Program-made: the position numbers and the translations under genes | Assembly (NCBI GenBank): GCA_007449985.2 | Contig: VIIQ02000773.1 | Coordinates: forward strand, 62,001-126,000 | DNA length: 64,000 nt | DNA from: Desmodesmus armatus | Lineage: Eukaryota > Chlorophyta > Chlorophyceae > Sphaeropleales > Scenedesmaceae | Reading direction: 5' to 3' | The notes under the pieces: model-generated | Seen by the model: only the letters and a program-made list of their open reading frames with translations | What the model was told of the DNA's origin: nothing | Databases searched by the model: none | Part shown: one piece after another, positions 1-11,900 of the stretch | Numbering within the stretch: the stretch's first letter is position 1 | How the letters are laid out: each line of letters begins with the position of its first letter

Positions 1-858
1 CCATCTTGCAATAACCATTTCCCTATAGGCAAGTCAACAGCTGACTGCACCATGTGCCTTAGCACACTTGATGTAAGCTCACTACCCAAATTTGACGTTT
101 CTTGTCCGATTCGACTGTCAGGAATAGACTGTCTCTGAGGAAGCCTCGCAAAAAGGCAAACAGAAAGCTTCACCTGAACCAGGCGTATGTGGGTCACACA
201 ATATTTGCAGGTTTGAAGATCATCTTTCTCCCAACGCTAGCCGCACACCAGTGGCTGGGTTGAGTGTCTGACACTATGACACTAATCAGTGTGTCGGATT
301 CTACATCCTGTATTATGTCCACAGGACAAATGCCAATATAGAGACAAGGGTCAACAGTCATCACCATGGTGATCACATGGCATGAAAACATCATGAACAG
401 TGTCCATGTGGTGCCGCCGTGTCAGAGTAGCTCACTTCAATTCCAAAAACAATTACACATGCGCCTTCCCGTCAGCATTCAAGCATAGGCAGCTGCAGAG
501 AGGGATGCGGTTGCATACGCTTGCAAGCTCCCACAAGGTAACACCGTCACACAAAAGGCAACAATGGTGGGGATGCTGCAGCCATCCGCTGGAACAATCT
601 GATGACTACTGAGCTTGTGCTGCTGTGACATAGGACCCCGATACGCTATGTGCTGGTGCAATGCAACAAAAACGCACCAGACCCGGAGGTCGCAACTGGA
701 CTGGCGTGTGCAGCTCAGCGCATGATGCGTGCAAACATTGCAGCCAAACCTCACGCGCGCAGTATATGACCTGCCGGCGACACCACAGGAAGACAATGAG
801 AGGGCTGCATACTGAAAGAGCACATTACTCTGTATCTGCAGCTCTCAATGAGAAGACT
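1..858. other. No gene recognised
   Basis: Only short open frames without family resemblance or consistent splice sites are present. The stretch lies downstream of the minus-strand RIP-like gene and may hold its 3' untranslated region; a TTACA (TGTAA on the minus strand) occurs near 453-457, about 400 bases past the stop. Confidence 0.4.
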
Positions 859-2134
859 TCACTGCTGGCCGCTGGCACGTCTCGGTCGGGCCTGCGGCAC
901 ACACGTCCACCTCTTTTCCACTTCTGCATTCTTCAGAAACCCTCCTACCCGCTCTTTAGGCCAAAAAGGCAGTTGTGTGCCTCCAGTGCTGGCTAGGGCT
1001 GTGCGCAGCTCCTCCCAATATGTGGCCAGCCTGTCGGGTGAGATGTCAACCCACGGCAGTGCCGTCCAGTCTTCTTCCTCGATAGCATCTCTAAGTAGAA
1101 GGTACTTCCAGTTGAGGCGCACGTAAAATAAGCGGACGCCAGCCACAACTTTTGGCCCCAACCCCGCGTTGGGGTACGTTGTGATGCAGCTATCCCTGGT
1201 CAATGCTGAGGTCGGAGCTGCTGTGTCCAGGATGGCTATGCTGACAGCCTCTTGCACACTATTAAACTTGAGGGCCTCTGCCAGGACAGCTGCCAAGATC
1301 TCCATGTACTCTTCGGCTTTTTGAGGCTGTTGGCGGTCCGATGGACGTTGTGTGAAAAACTCTACTGCTTCATTGTAAGTGGCTCTTGTCAAGGTCATTG
1401 TGCCTCCTTGCGGGTACCGAGATGACAGCAATTGCGGATCTCGTCTGTTTTTTCTGGGATCCCATGGCTGCCCCACCTGCCCTTCCTTTTTAGTGGGTTT
1501 TTCACGGTTCCAATTTTGGAATCCAGGATCGGTGTACCAGTGAGGATGAACTCGCTCCACCACCAACTGAACTGCATGAAAGGTTGGTTTCCAAAATCTC
1601 CGGAAAAGCCCACGATGTATTGAGGTTCCGCCGGTAGGCTGATCTTGGGACGTCCTTCTGCAGGCCTCGTCACAACTTGAGTGAGGTCTCTAACCAGCAT
1701 GTTCATCCAAATGTACGCATGTGGTTGCCTTCCAGAGCCTCCGGGTCTCTGACGCGCTTTGGATGGATTCGTGAGTGGCATTGGCAGTGGCATGACCTTC
1801 AAACGCACCATGAATGGCTTGTCGTTCCTTGTGTCGCCACGTCTGCGAATGCACAATTCTTTCAGGGTGGAAAGGAAGTTGTTGTACCGAGCCCTGAGTT
1901 GTATCGGGCTTGTGGCTCTTCCCCAGTCGAGGGTGACCGTTGGCGCTGCTGAGCCCGTTGGGTCATTCTTTTGAAACGGTGGGTCTTGCGGCTGTTCTTC
2001 TTTCATGGGGCTTGCTAGGACGCCACGACTCTTGTTCACCTCAGTCACATGTCTTTCATTGGCCAGCACCTCCAGCAGTGGTGCAGCATGTACGCCCATG
2101 CGACCAACCTGCAAGCAAAGTAACAACATGGTAG
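859..2134 (-). CDS. Ribosome-inactivating-protein-like gene (rRNA N-glycosidase fold), split over two frames
   Basis: Two overlapping minus-strand frames (2134-1395 and 1566-859) together look like one RIP domain. RIPs are N-glycosidases that remove one adenine from the sarcin-ricin loop of large-subunit rRNA. The first frame opens after a good acceptor at 2135 (polypyrimidine then CAG). It carries a YNNFLSTLKE segment like the RIP N-terminal helix, and a QYIVGF strand whose Tyr matches the substrate-stacking Tyr. The second frame has EALKF near 1264-1280, where RIPs have Glu-x-x-Arg, so the catalytic Glu is kept and Arg is replaced by Lys. It also has a Trp in YWEELRTAL near 1015-1025, like the conserved active-site Trp. 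The frame change lies within 1395-1566 and may be a frameshift, a small intron or a sequencing error. No lectin B chain follows. Upstream exons are unresolved. RIP assignment rests on motif order, not on a search. Confidence 0.5.
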
Positions 2135-3110
2135 GCAGTGGTGGCTGTACCGTATCATTGTGGGCGGGGTCGCTCCATAACACTGCACCGCTGCTCGCTA
2201 TGAAAGGCATAGTGCAACGTCCACAGGGTGCAAGCACATGCGTCCAAGCCCAGCAGCGGATCAAGCAGGCGATTGCCATGCCCAGGTCAAATATGCTGGC
2301 ATGGGTGCCACGCCCTTAGGACAGGACTAGTAGAAGCTGTCTTAGCTGTTTTTGTTGGCCACCAGGTTGTGGGATTGATGAGGAGGAGCACTGGCATGCG
2401 CAGTGCTTGTTGGAGATCCAGCAATCAATGCCATGCCAGTGCTCCTCCTCATTGATCAAGTTCCAGCAATTCATCGGATGATCAACCTTATGTTGGTGGC
2501 ATTATGCCAATAGTGTATTATAGAGCACTGCTCGCACGCAAACAAATCAGACTGTGCACAAAATGTCCTGGTCAACAGGAGGGCATGCCGTGTTTGGAAG
2601 ACTATACACCCATTTGTGATGCCACATTTGGGCCTCTAATCAGCTGATCGTCAGGATGATCCTGCACACCATGCAGCTTCCAGGAAACTGGACTGTACAG
2701 CAGTAGTGCTGAGTGCTACTGCTATGGATGATGTTTTTGCGCAGTGGCATACTGGAAAAAGCATCGGATGATGACTCATCGGATGAGCAGTACGAACCTG
2801 CCAAATGATGCACTTCCACTCTGCTGCATCCACTGAGGAGTCCGAGTAGTGGGCCGGCACAGCCCAACTGGTGATGTTGCCACCTTGCCTTGTGATGAGG
2901 CTGCGAGATGCAACACCACAATGAAGACATTTTAAAAGCTGCGCATCGCACTTCATGATTGTGCTGCTGTATGCTGTACTGCTTCATGCCAGGGTCACGC
3001 AAATCATTCCACTGCAAGCGCACTGCTGTTTGCCATCTCAAACGTCAATCATCAGCAATGAAGCATATCATTCAATATACAAGTACGCCGCTGGACACAA
3101 ACGCCTCTAC
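2135..3110. other. Probable intron or intergenic stretch
   Basis: No convincing exon is visible between the RIP-like exon acceptor at 2135 and the donor at 3110 on the minus strand. It contains the inverted repeat at 2378-2452. Confidence 0.3.
2378..2452. repeat. Inverted repeat, 21-bp perfect arms
   Basis: The arms at 2378-2398 and 2432-2452 are perfect reverse complements (core GAGGAGGAGCACTGGCATG) separated by 33 bases. This predicts a strong hairpin or cruciform upstream of the RIP-like gene. Confidence 0.85.
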
Positions 3111-3370
3111 CTGAGAAGGCCCTTCAAGTCCTCATAGGATGTAGCCCTGTCACATGTGACCTCAAAATTGTTCAATAGCCCTTCATCATCGCTGGCACAC
3201 CCCTCTCCGTCAGCATCATCGCAATCTGACGATAGATTCCATCCTCCTGCATCCTTTGTTGGGTGCGGCACGCCATCCAAGCCGGGAATGCTTTCAGAGA
3301 GTGCTGCTGCAACACTCACAAGGAGCAGTGCAGCGAGCAAACAGCTGCGCACAGCTGCCATGCTGTGCAT
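3111..3370 (-). CDS. Signal-peptide exon of a secreted protein (partial)
   Basis: A minus-strand exon starts at 3370 or, more likely, at the second Met at 3361. The first 20 or so residues form a clear signal peptide (MAAVRSCLLAALLLVSVAAA), followed by an acidic Asp/Glu/Ser-rich stretch with few hydrophobics. The frame hits a stop at 3107-3109, but a plausible donor (CAG then GTAGAG) ends the exon at 3111 in phase 2. It could be exon 1 of the downstream RIP-like gene. However, the acceptor at 2135 is phase 0, so at least one more exon would be needed. It may equally be a short unrelated secreted protein. No family is recognised. Confidence 0.4.
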
Positions 3371-3379
3371 TATCTTTTA

Positions 3380-5898
3380 ACGAATGCACAGGTTGTACAC
3401 ATTGTGTAGGCAGGGTCGCTTTCGGCCAGGCGAGCTGTCCCAGCATGACCCAGTGTTTGACCATGGCGAGGGGTGCCTAGGAACACAACTGTGCAGTTTA
3501 ATGACGTTTTATTGCGTTCTGTGATAAGTTGGCAGTGCGGCCAGGGAGAACAACGACGTTTGCTGACACACACATTCACGCCGAGCCAGAGCCACCAGTG
3601 TACTGCGTAGTTTGCACTCCAAAGTGCATCTATATATGTTAGTCAGGCTGATACCAACATGTGCAAAGCTGACGGGCAACTCCTCCACCAGCGGTCCCTG
3701 ACAACTGGCTTTGATGCTTGGGGAGGCTATCCACGAATGGGATGGCAGTAAACAGCAAATGCTACAGACAATATATAGAAAAAAAATGAAACAGTTCAAT
3801 CACATGACTTGCCTGCTGTCTGCACAAGAAACCCCTCACAGTCCAAGAATGCACAATTGAGTGCACAGATGTACAGTCCAATAGTCCAGCCGGCTGGACA
3901 GATTGGAAAGATGATAAAACGTTTGACGGATGACAGCTGTCAGCTTCAGAACTTGTTCTGGGCATCATTCTTGATATCATTCTTGATATAACATTTGCAA
4001 GGCGATGTCATTGCCTCCGGACTGGGTTGAAGGGGGGGGGGGGAGTCAACAGCACTGCAGCTTATCTCACAGCTGGGAAAACAAACCAAATATTACGCCA
4101 TCATGAATATACTGTGGTATGATGGACGTCAATAGCATGTGCGCCGCTGCCAACTTGCCCACTGCTGGCAGCCACAACAACGCCAGCAGCATGCATCCAG
4201 CCACACCCTCATATCAATGCTGGCAGCATCATGTTGCAGGCTGCAACAAGGCACGGGACATGTATGTCCACAGCAGCAACTACGGGAGAATCAGTGTGAC
4301 CATGCAGGCAAGCTTGCCTAGGAACGCTAATGCTGTGGCGCAGTACTGCCTACCAGTGCTATCCACGGGGGTGTACATTTTGATGTAGCAACAATTGTGC
4401 CTAGGTGCCATACAGCGCACAACCAGGGCAGCCCGTTGATACACACGAGACACACTAGCAAGACCCTCCCTTTTCCATGGAGGGCCCAGCTGCCTCCAGA
4501 TCTGAACCAGGGCCAGTTACAGCAGCAGCACATGGGTATGATGCAAACTATGAAATATCAACTGATTGACTCAATCTGTGACAGAGCCATTGGCCCATTG
4601 CCAGCGTAGGCTGGCTGCTGCAGCCACGCATACTGGCGGATGGTGTTGATGTGATCACATCATGATGCTGAACTTGAATGAACCGTTCAGTACAGGACCT
4701 CTGAAATATTACACTAGTTGCATTGGGTTGGGTCAGCTTGTTAAGCATGCCCCACCACCAGCCAGCTGACAGGCATGCGGTGGTAGGCAGCTGCAAGGCC
4801 TGCACGTCCTTGGTTCAAGGCTACTCCAGCTGATTGCCGGTGCTGCACCAGCGTCATGCATGAGAGAAGAGTGCCCGGTGGGGGTACTGCTGCCTCCCAT
4901 GCGCAACACGTGACCCAGCCAGCGAAGGCTGTGAGACGTGTATGACAAGTACTAGAATTCGAGGTGTCTTGAAGACGTCTTTGATTGAATTTGAGGTTTG
5001 GCAACAGCTTGAAGAGCATAACCATCCACCCCTTGCTGCTCAAATGCAGTCATTTCATCCGATTTGCAGGGGAGACAATTCACCGGTCAATAGCCAAAAA
5101 TAGTTTTTGTGCATTGATACAGCCATGCACGCTTGAACCCCAGCAGGGGCTTTGGATAGTGATTATGATTACACCTGACGCTGTCCAAATGCTGTCGCGC
5201 CAGACACTGATGTCAACAGGCGTGTCAGCTTGGGTTGGTGTTGTTGGCATGCGGTGTGCATGCTGGCCTTGTTTGTGCTTGCCCTCATGTGCGACACAGA
5301 GCATTCACGCATATGGTTTGGCCGGCCCGGTGACAGAGGCGTGCCGTGCAACTGGTGCAGGAGGGCCTCCTTGAATTTTTGCTTGTGGTGCGCTGCTTCG
5401 AACAATTTGATGCTTGGAGCCCAATGCTTTTGTTGTGATGATCGACAGCTTTCCTGAAATTGCATTCCTGACAGGTGGAAGCTCACTTTTAGCTGCTGCA
5501 ACAAACACGTGCACGTGTACCGCCCCCTACTTGCTGCTCTCACCACGCCCAGCATTTCCGGACTCACACAGCACACCTTCCACTTTGCTCACCAATAGCC
5601 CGTCGCTACCTATAGGTTGCTGCGCACATGTACTGTTGTATCGCAGCAGAACGGGCACGCAGTTATGGCCACAGGTTATGCCATGCGGGTTGCATGCCTT
5701 GCTCACTCAGCTTTGCATTCATTTGAGCAATGGTGAGAGCGGGCATGCAGCGGTCAACGCGTGTGACCCAGCCTGGGGCATGCCTATGTCCCAGGGATAC
5801 TTCCTAACTTGATTGCCGCGACTTCAGGTGCACAAAATCCGACAAAACCATAGGAATCCTGCGATGTTGTCAACTTCTGCCATGGGTGGTGACCGTAC
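3380..5898. other. Intergenic stretch between divergent genes
   Basis: No coding region is supported here. Open frames of up to about 135 codons occur on both strands but are rich in Cys, His and Trp, do not look like proteins and lack consistent splice sites. There is a short G run near 4032-4041. The promoter of the cysteine-rich gene should lie at the right end. Confidence 0.45.
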
Positions 5899-5922
5899 GT
5901 GAAGCTTGACTATCGCTTCAAC

Positions 5923-8900
5923 ATGGCGAGGCAGGGGTGGACGGTGCTCGTGCTATGTGCAATCGCACTAACAATGGTAGATATAGCCAGTACCCAGTCA
6001 GCAACTGCCCGCCGCCCAGTGCCATATGGGCAACACAAAAGTGCAAGTAAAGTCAGTCAAGGCCCACGTCAAGCTTGGAGCTTGAAAAGCAAATATATCA
6101 AGCCTCGCCAAGCTTCCAAACCCCAGCCATCAACACCCAGGACGCAGGAATATTTACCAGAAGAGGTCTCAGAACCCTACTCAGATGACTCTGATAGGGC
6201 TGTCCCTAGGGATCCGCCGTATCCTGAGCAGCATTACCATGTGGATCCAGATGAGCGCCACTTTCGAAACCGCAAGGGTGAGCATTTATCCTCTTGTCTT
6301 GTACTACATGAACAGGGAAAGCCGGTCACTGAGTTGGAAGGGTTTTGGGATTTGCCACTGCGCCTTTGGCCTGTCACGTGTTTTCATAGCATTTCCACTG
6401 CAAGCATGCAACAACGTCCAACTTACCATGGATATTGCAACAAGCACGCACACGCAGAACTGACGCTGTCCTTCTGCTGCTTGTCTGGGTGACTGCAGCC
6501 TCCAAATGCCGGCCAGGCCAAGGCGGCCCAGACTGTGACTTGTGCGGAGCTGGCCTCTGGTCAGCGGGGGGCTACGACGCTGTTTGCCAGCCTTGCCCAG
6601 GCAACACCACCAGCCACAGGCCTGGAGCCTCGGGCCCTGAGGAGTGTGACAAGTGCAAGCCAGGTGACACTGCCGCAATGTAGTGTTGTTTTTATCTTTC
6701 TGCAGCATGTCACCCATGTCGTGACCGTAGCCCACGCCTTGCAGCCAAAAACTAAGAGGTACCACCTTGCTATGTGAGAACCCTCCATTGTGCATGCAAA
6801 AGGAGGGGGGCACAACATATACCAACTCCTGGTAACTTAGGATGGAGGCTCCATGCAGTTCCTTGCAGTACCGTTGTACAGGGGTGCAGGATCTGAGCTG
6901 CTACTCAAAAATACGTTATGGGACAGCACATGGCAGTTCTGGCATCGCTGAGAAGCTTGCCTACCTCCCCACTCAACCACATTTACTGTTGCTGTTACTG
7001 TTACATGTTGACTTACACAGGTCACGGTCTCCCAGACTGCGCACAGTGCCCCGTTGGCACCTACAGCAACGTCCACACCTTCTGCAAGCCTTGCGACGGA
7101 CCCAATGAGACAAGCCCTCCAGGCGCAGCAGCTCCCAGCGACTGCACGTGTGCCCCAGGCTTTGGTGGCAGCAACTGTGCCCAATGTGAAGCAGGGACAT
7201 ACTCACTTGGAGGGAGTCGCGCCCCCTGTCAACCCTGCGGCGAAGGGTTCACAAGTCAGCTAGGCGCCCCATCTGCCGGCTACTGCATGTGCCCTGCCGG
7301 CCAGGGCCTATTGCAAGCGGGCGACGAGGTCTGTCAGGCATGCCCCTCCAACACATACAAGCCAGGACCCCGGGCTACGTCACATCTACCTGGAAACCCC
7401 AACGAAGTGACTCCGCTGAGCAACATGGCTGACAAGGAGGCTCCCCAGACATGCCTGGCATGCCCAGGAGGAAGGATCAGCCTACCAAGTGCCGAATCGG
7501 CCGATGACTGCTGTAAGTCCTTGCATAACTGGGCTGCACTCAACATCTAGAGCTGCTGTTCAGCCATAGCCCGCACCATCAACCTGAGCCCAGGCCTGGC
7601 TGAGCGCACGACACCAGCACAGCAATACCCTGACGGCATGTGCTACATACAGCGCTGCATTAGCACTGTAGTATGTCTGCCAACAAGAACAGCCGTATCC
7701 AACCCTATCAGCATGCACTCCTAGTAGGGCGCAACATTGTTACTTATTGTGCTTGTCACTCTCACTATGGTGCCAGCCTCACGATTTCTCTGGGCGCACT
7801 TCGGCCCAACCTTTTACCCTTGCTTGGTGAGATCCTCCCACTCATGTGTGCTCTGCTGCCAACTCCAACCTGTCTTCCTGCAGTCTGCCCTCCAGGAACT
7901 TTTGGCCCTGGGTGCCTTGAGTGTCTTGCAGGCTCATACTGCCCTGGCGGTGCTGGCCCTGCCAGTCGAGGTGCCAGCCCTGCCTCCATCATCAAATGCC
8001 CAGAGCACATGACATCAGACGGTGGTGCAACCAGCGAGTCAAGCTGTTACTGCATGGCGGGCTACGGCGGACAGAGCTGCGGCAAGTGCCCTTCAGGGTC
8101 GTTCTCGCAGGGCGGCTCCCGCAATGAGTGTGTGAAGTGTGATCCTGGGCAGACAAGCATGGAGGGTGCTCCCAGCAAGGACTACTGCTTCTGTGCAACA
8201 GGGGAGAGTGGAGCATGCACTGCTTGCCCTGCTGGCACATGGAGCGAACAAGGGGTGTGTCGACCTTGTGCTGACGGAAAGACAAGTGACATCGGCGCTA
8301 CAAGTCCTGCTGACTGCTGTAAGTATGTGGTGCTGATGACACTGGTCCTGACGTCTTGCTGGCGTGCCTGCCTGGCAGCTGTACACCACCCATGCGTGTG
8401 TTTTGATAGCTGACCATCCTCGGTAACAACAACAACGCCTTGCACTTTGCCAGCAGATTCATTGTGCAACAGACCCTGTTGCCTCTGAGAGGCACATCAC
8501 CCAGGTGCCAAAACAGCACCACGAGACCAAATATGACAAGTATATCGAGCTATAGCCAACACTTCTGCATGCAGTGGGGTCGCACTGTTTACTGAGAGTG
8601 CGTGCATGCATGTCCTGCTCTCATTTCATGCAAAGTCTGCTGACAACTGTGTCTGCTGATAATTTTGTTGCCATGCAGTTTGTCCTGCGGGCACATTTGG
8701 GCTTGACTGCAGTGTGTGCACCGGAGGGTATTTTTGCCCTGGCGGAAAGAACGCAACCATCAATGCGTGCGGTCCCAACAGGTTTTCACTGGAGGGTGCC
8801 AAGTCCCCTGCAGCATGTTTCTGCTCTGAAGGTAGGTGTGCCTATGGTTTATTGAAAGTCAGCCTTTTTGAAAGCAAGGGGTACTATGATAAAGAAAGAA

Positions 8901-11900
8901 TATTCTATCTTCTTTATAGTACCCCTTGCTTGAAGTGCCGTGAAGCGCTGATTGCTACCAATCAGTCCCGCCAGCCACCAACTGCAGGGCAAATGGGGTG
9001 TGTTACTGAACCATACTCGTTCCTGACACAGACCTGATACTGTGGCGACTCACCAAACTTTTTGGTCCAAAAGAGGACAGGGCAGTTGAAGTGACACGTC
9101 ATATATGAGCCTCACTCTGTTTTGAAGAAGTGGTTTTGGGAGCTGCACAAAAACGAGGATACCCCACTAGGTTATTTACTGTTGCTGATAATTTATCAAA
9201 CGTCGTTTTTGGGATTTTGCGTCTCGGATGATCCGAGATCACACAGCATCTGCTGAGCTCATCCCACAGCAACTGCAACTGCTCTTCTGTTTCGAGCTCG
9301 AGAGAAGAGGCATATGCGTTTAAAGAAGCTTGCAAGAGTTGCATATATCATTTCTGACGAGCAGCATGCCGAAGGCAGACCCAGAACACCTGAAGCTGTC
9401 GCAGCAGCTGCCTGTGCTGTGCTGGGCACCCCTGCAGAAGTGGCGCTGCTGCAGGTAGCCGGGTGGTGAGGGACAGCAGACTGGGTTTTTTAATGCATGC
9501 CCATGGCCCTTATCTGTTTCCAGCAAGGCTGCGGCTGTGCTGGCGCAGCTGACGCTCTGCCACATTGCCGTGATGTCGACTGCCAACTGCAGGCTATGGG
9601 GGCACCAACTGCGACATCTGCAGAGCTGGTACCTACAGCGCGGGTGGTACCACTGCCCCATGCAAGTCGTGTGGACCTGGACAGACCAGTCAGGTTGGAG
9701 CCACAGGCCCGGACTGGTGCCAGTGCGGTGCCGGCGAAGGGCTTCTGGATGACTCCGGGGTCTGTCAAGAGTGCCCGCCTGGCACGTACCAACCTGGGCC
9801 GCTGAAAGCCTCCAGAGTGTCGCTGATGATGATCACAAGTGTTGTCACGAAAGCAGTCAGCCTCTCACAGTGCAGGAACTGCCCCGGCAACAAGACGAGC
9901 CCAGCAGGGGCAACAACCGTCTCTGCATGCGTGTGCCCTGCGGGATCTTTTGGTGACAACTGCGAGTTGTGCCCAGCAGGGAATTTCTGTCCCTCACCAG
10001 GAGATGCAGATGCACCGTTGCCTATCAGTGGTGGTGCACCCATCAGCGGTCCTGTCAGCTGCCCAGAGCACATGACAGCACCACTAGGTGCCAGCACGGT
10101 GGCGGATTGTGTGGTGAGTGTCTTCCCTGTAGCTGCACCTGGAACACGCCAAGTCGTGTACGCTGGTGACATCCCCCATGTATTCTGTACCGCAGTGAGC
10201 CACCAGAGTAAGAAGGACTAGACCATGACAGGATGAAGGGCCAACTGGGTTTGGGTCTTCCTGAAGCGCCTTGTAACTTGCTGCGCAAGTGCTTTCACTT
10301 ATTGACTGGTAGCCTGCTGCCTTGTTGTACACTGCTTGCTGCTCCAGTGTGTTCCAGGATATGGTGGCCAGGCCTGCACGGTTTGCCCTCAAGGCACGTA
10401 CTCCGAGGGCGGCACGCGCCTTGCATGCAAGAGCTGCGGACCTGGCCAAACCAGCGCCGAAGGTGCCCCGAGCAGTGCATACTGCCACTGCATGCCTGGT
10501 GAAAGCCCCGACTGCATGGCGTGCCCGAAAGGCTTCTGGTCAGACATGGGCACCTGTCAGGCATGCCCCGATGGCATGACCAGCGGCTTGGGGGCCCAGA
10601 CGCCGGATGACTGCTGTAAGTGCCTTTGCTCAGCAGTGTTGAACTGCCTCAGCACACAATACAGCCTGTCAATGCACACCTCAGCCGTTTTGATGTGACG
10701 CCGACAGCTTCAGCACTGCTGTCACGCCTGCATGCATCCAATGTTGCACGTTGTCGAATCTGTCACGTGACCCTATGTTGTCTCCTGCAACATGCAGACT
10801 GCCCGCCAGGAACTTTCGGCTCAGAGTGTCTGGCCTGTTTGGCTGGGTCTTGGTGTCCTGGCGGGAAGGACGCACCAATCAACGTCTGTGCAATCAACCG
10901 CTTCTCCGAGCCCAGGGCAGCAGCAGCCAGCCAGTGCTTCTGTGTCCCTGGTGCGGATCACCTTGAGGGGTATCAGGGAATACTCTGGAACATGCTTGCT
11001 GTTGCAAGTTGTGATTGCATCCACTAAGCAGACTGCCTGGCTTGTTGAGCACACAGTTTAGCAGCCGAGTATGCCTTGCACACTCTTGCAACAGAAGTTG
11101 AACAACAGCGTTTGGTGCAGGCTCACACTTCCTGCAGGAATATGGTTTGGATGCATCCGTGCCTGTGCGCGGCGTTGACACTTGCTGACAATACAGTACC
11201 TCTGCTGCCTGCCAATCACAGGGTTTGGTGGGGCGGACTGTGCTGAGTGTGAACCTGGGTCCTACAGCACGGGCGGCAGTACAGCACCTTGTGTATCATG
11301 CGGGCCAGGCCAAACCAGCCAGTCTGGGTCTCCATCACCCAGTTTCTGCCAGTGCCCAGCTGGGCAAGGCTTGTTGAGTGACGGGGACGAGGTCTGCAGT
11401 GTGTGTCCTGCCGGGACCTATCAACCAGGCCCGCTTGTGCTTGATGGGAAGGCACCTCAGCGACTTGAGATCGGCTTAAACCATTGCAGGCAATGCCCGG
11501 TGGGCAGGACAAGCTTGCCAGGCACCAAGTCGTCAGATGGATGTGGTGAGCAAGGACACCTGTCCTTTCGACCTGACAAGGGGCATTGATCCATGCAGTT
11601 TCAAGTGCGGCATGCAGGTTGCACATGACGCACAGCAACGCTGACACAGCCATTGGGCAAGCAGCTGCCCAGATTGGTCTTGCAACGGCCCACTTGCCCT
11701 GCCTGGTGTGTGCCTGCATGCAGTGTGCGCACCTGGCACGTATGGGCCGCTCTGCGACTTATGCGCGCCGGGTTTCTGGTGCCCCGGTGCTGTCACTCCT
11801 GGCCAAGAAGCGCCCATAAATGCATGCGATGTCAACAGATACTCCAGCTCTGGTGCAAAGTCACGCGCTGACTGCACCTGCGTTCCAGGTATGTGTTGCA

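Noticed and set aside
5899..5922. Upstream in-frame ATG of the cysteine-rich gene
   Set aside because: It would put eight polar residues before the signal peptide; the ATG at 5923 gives a standard signal, though the upstream one cannot be excluded.
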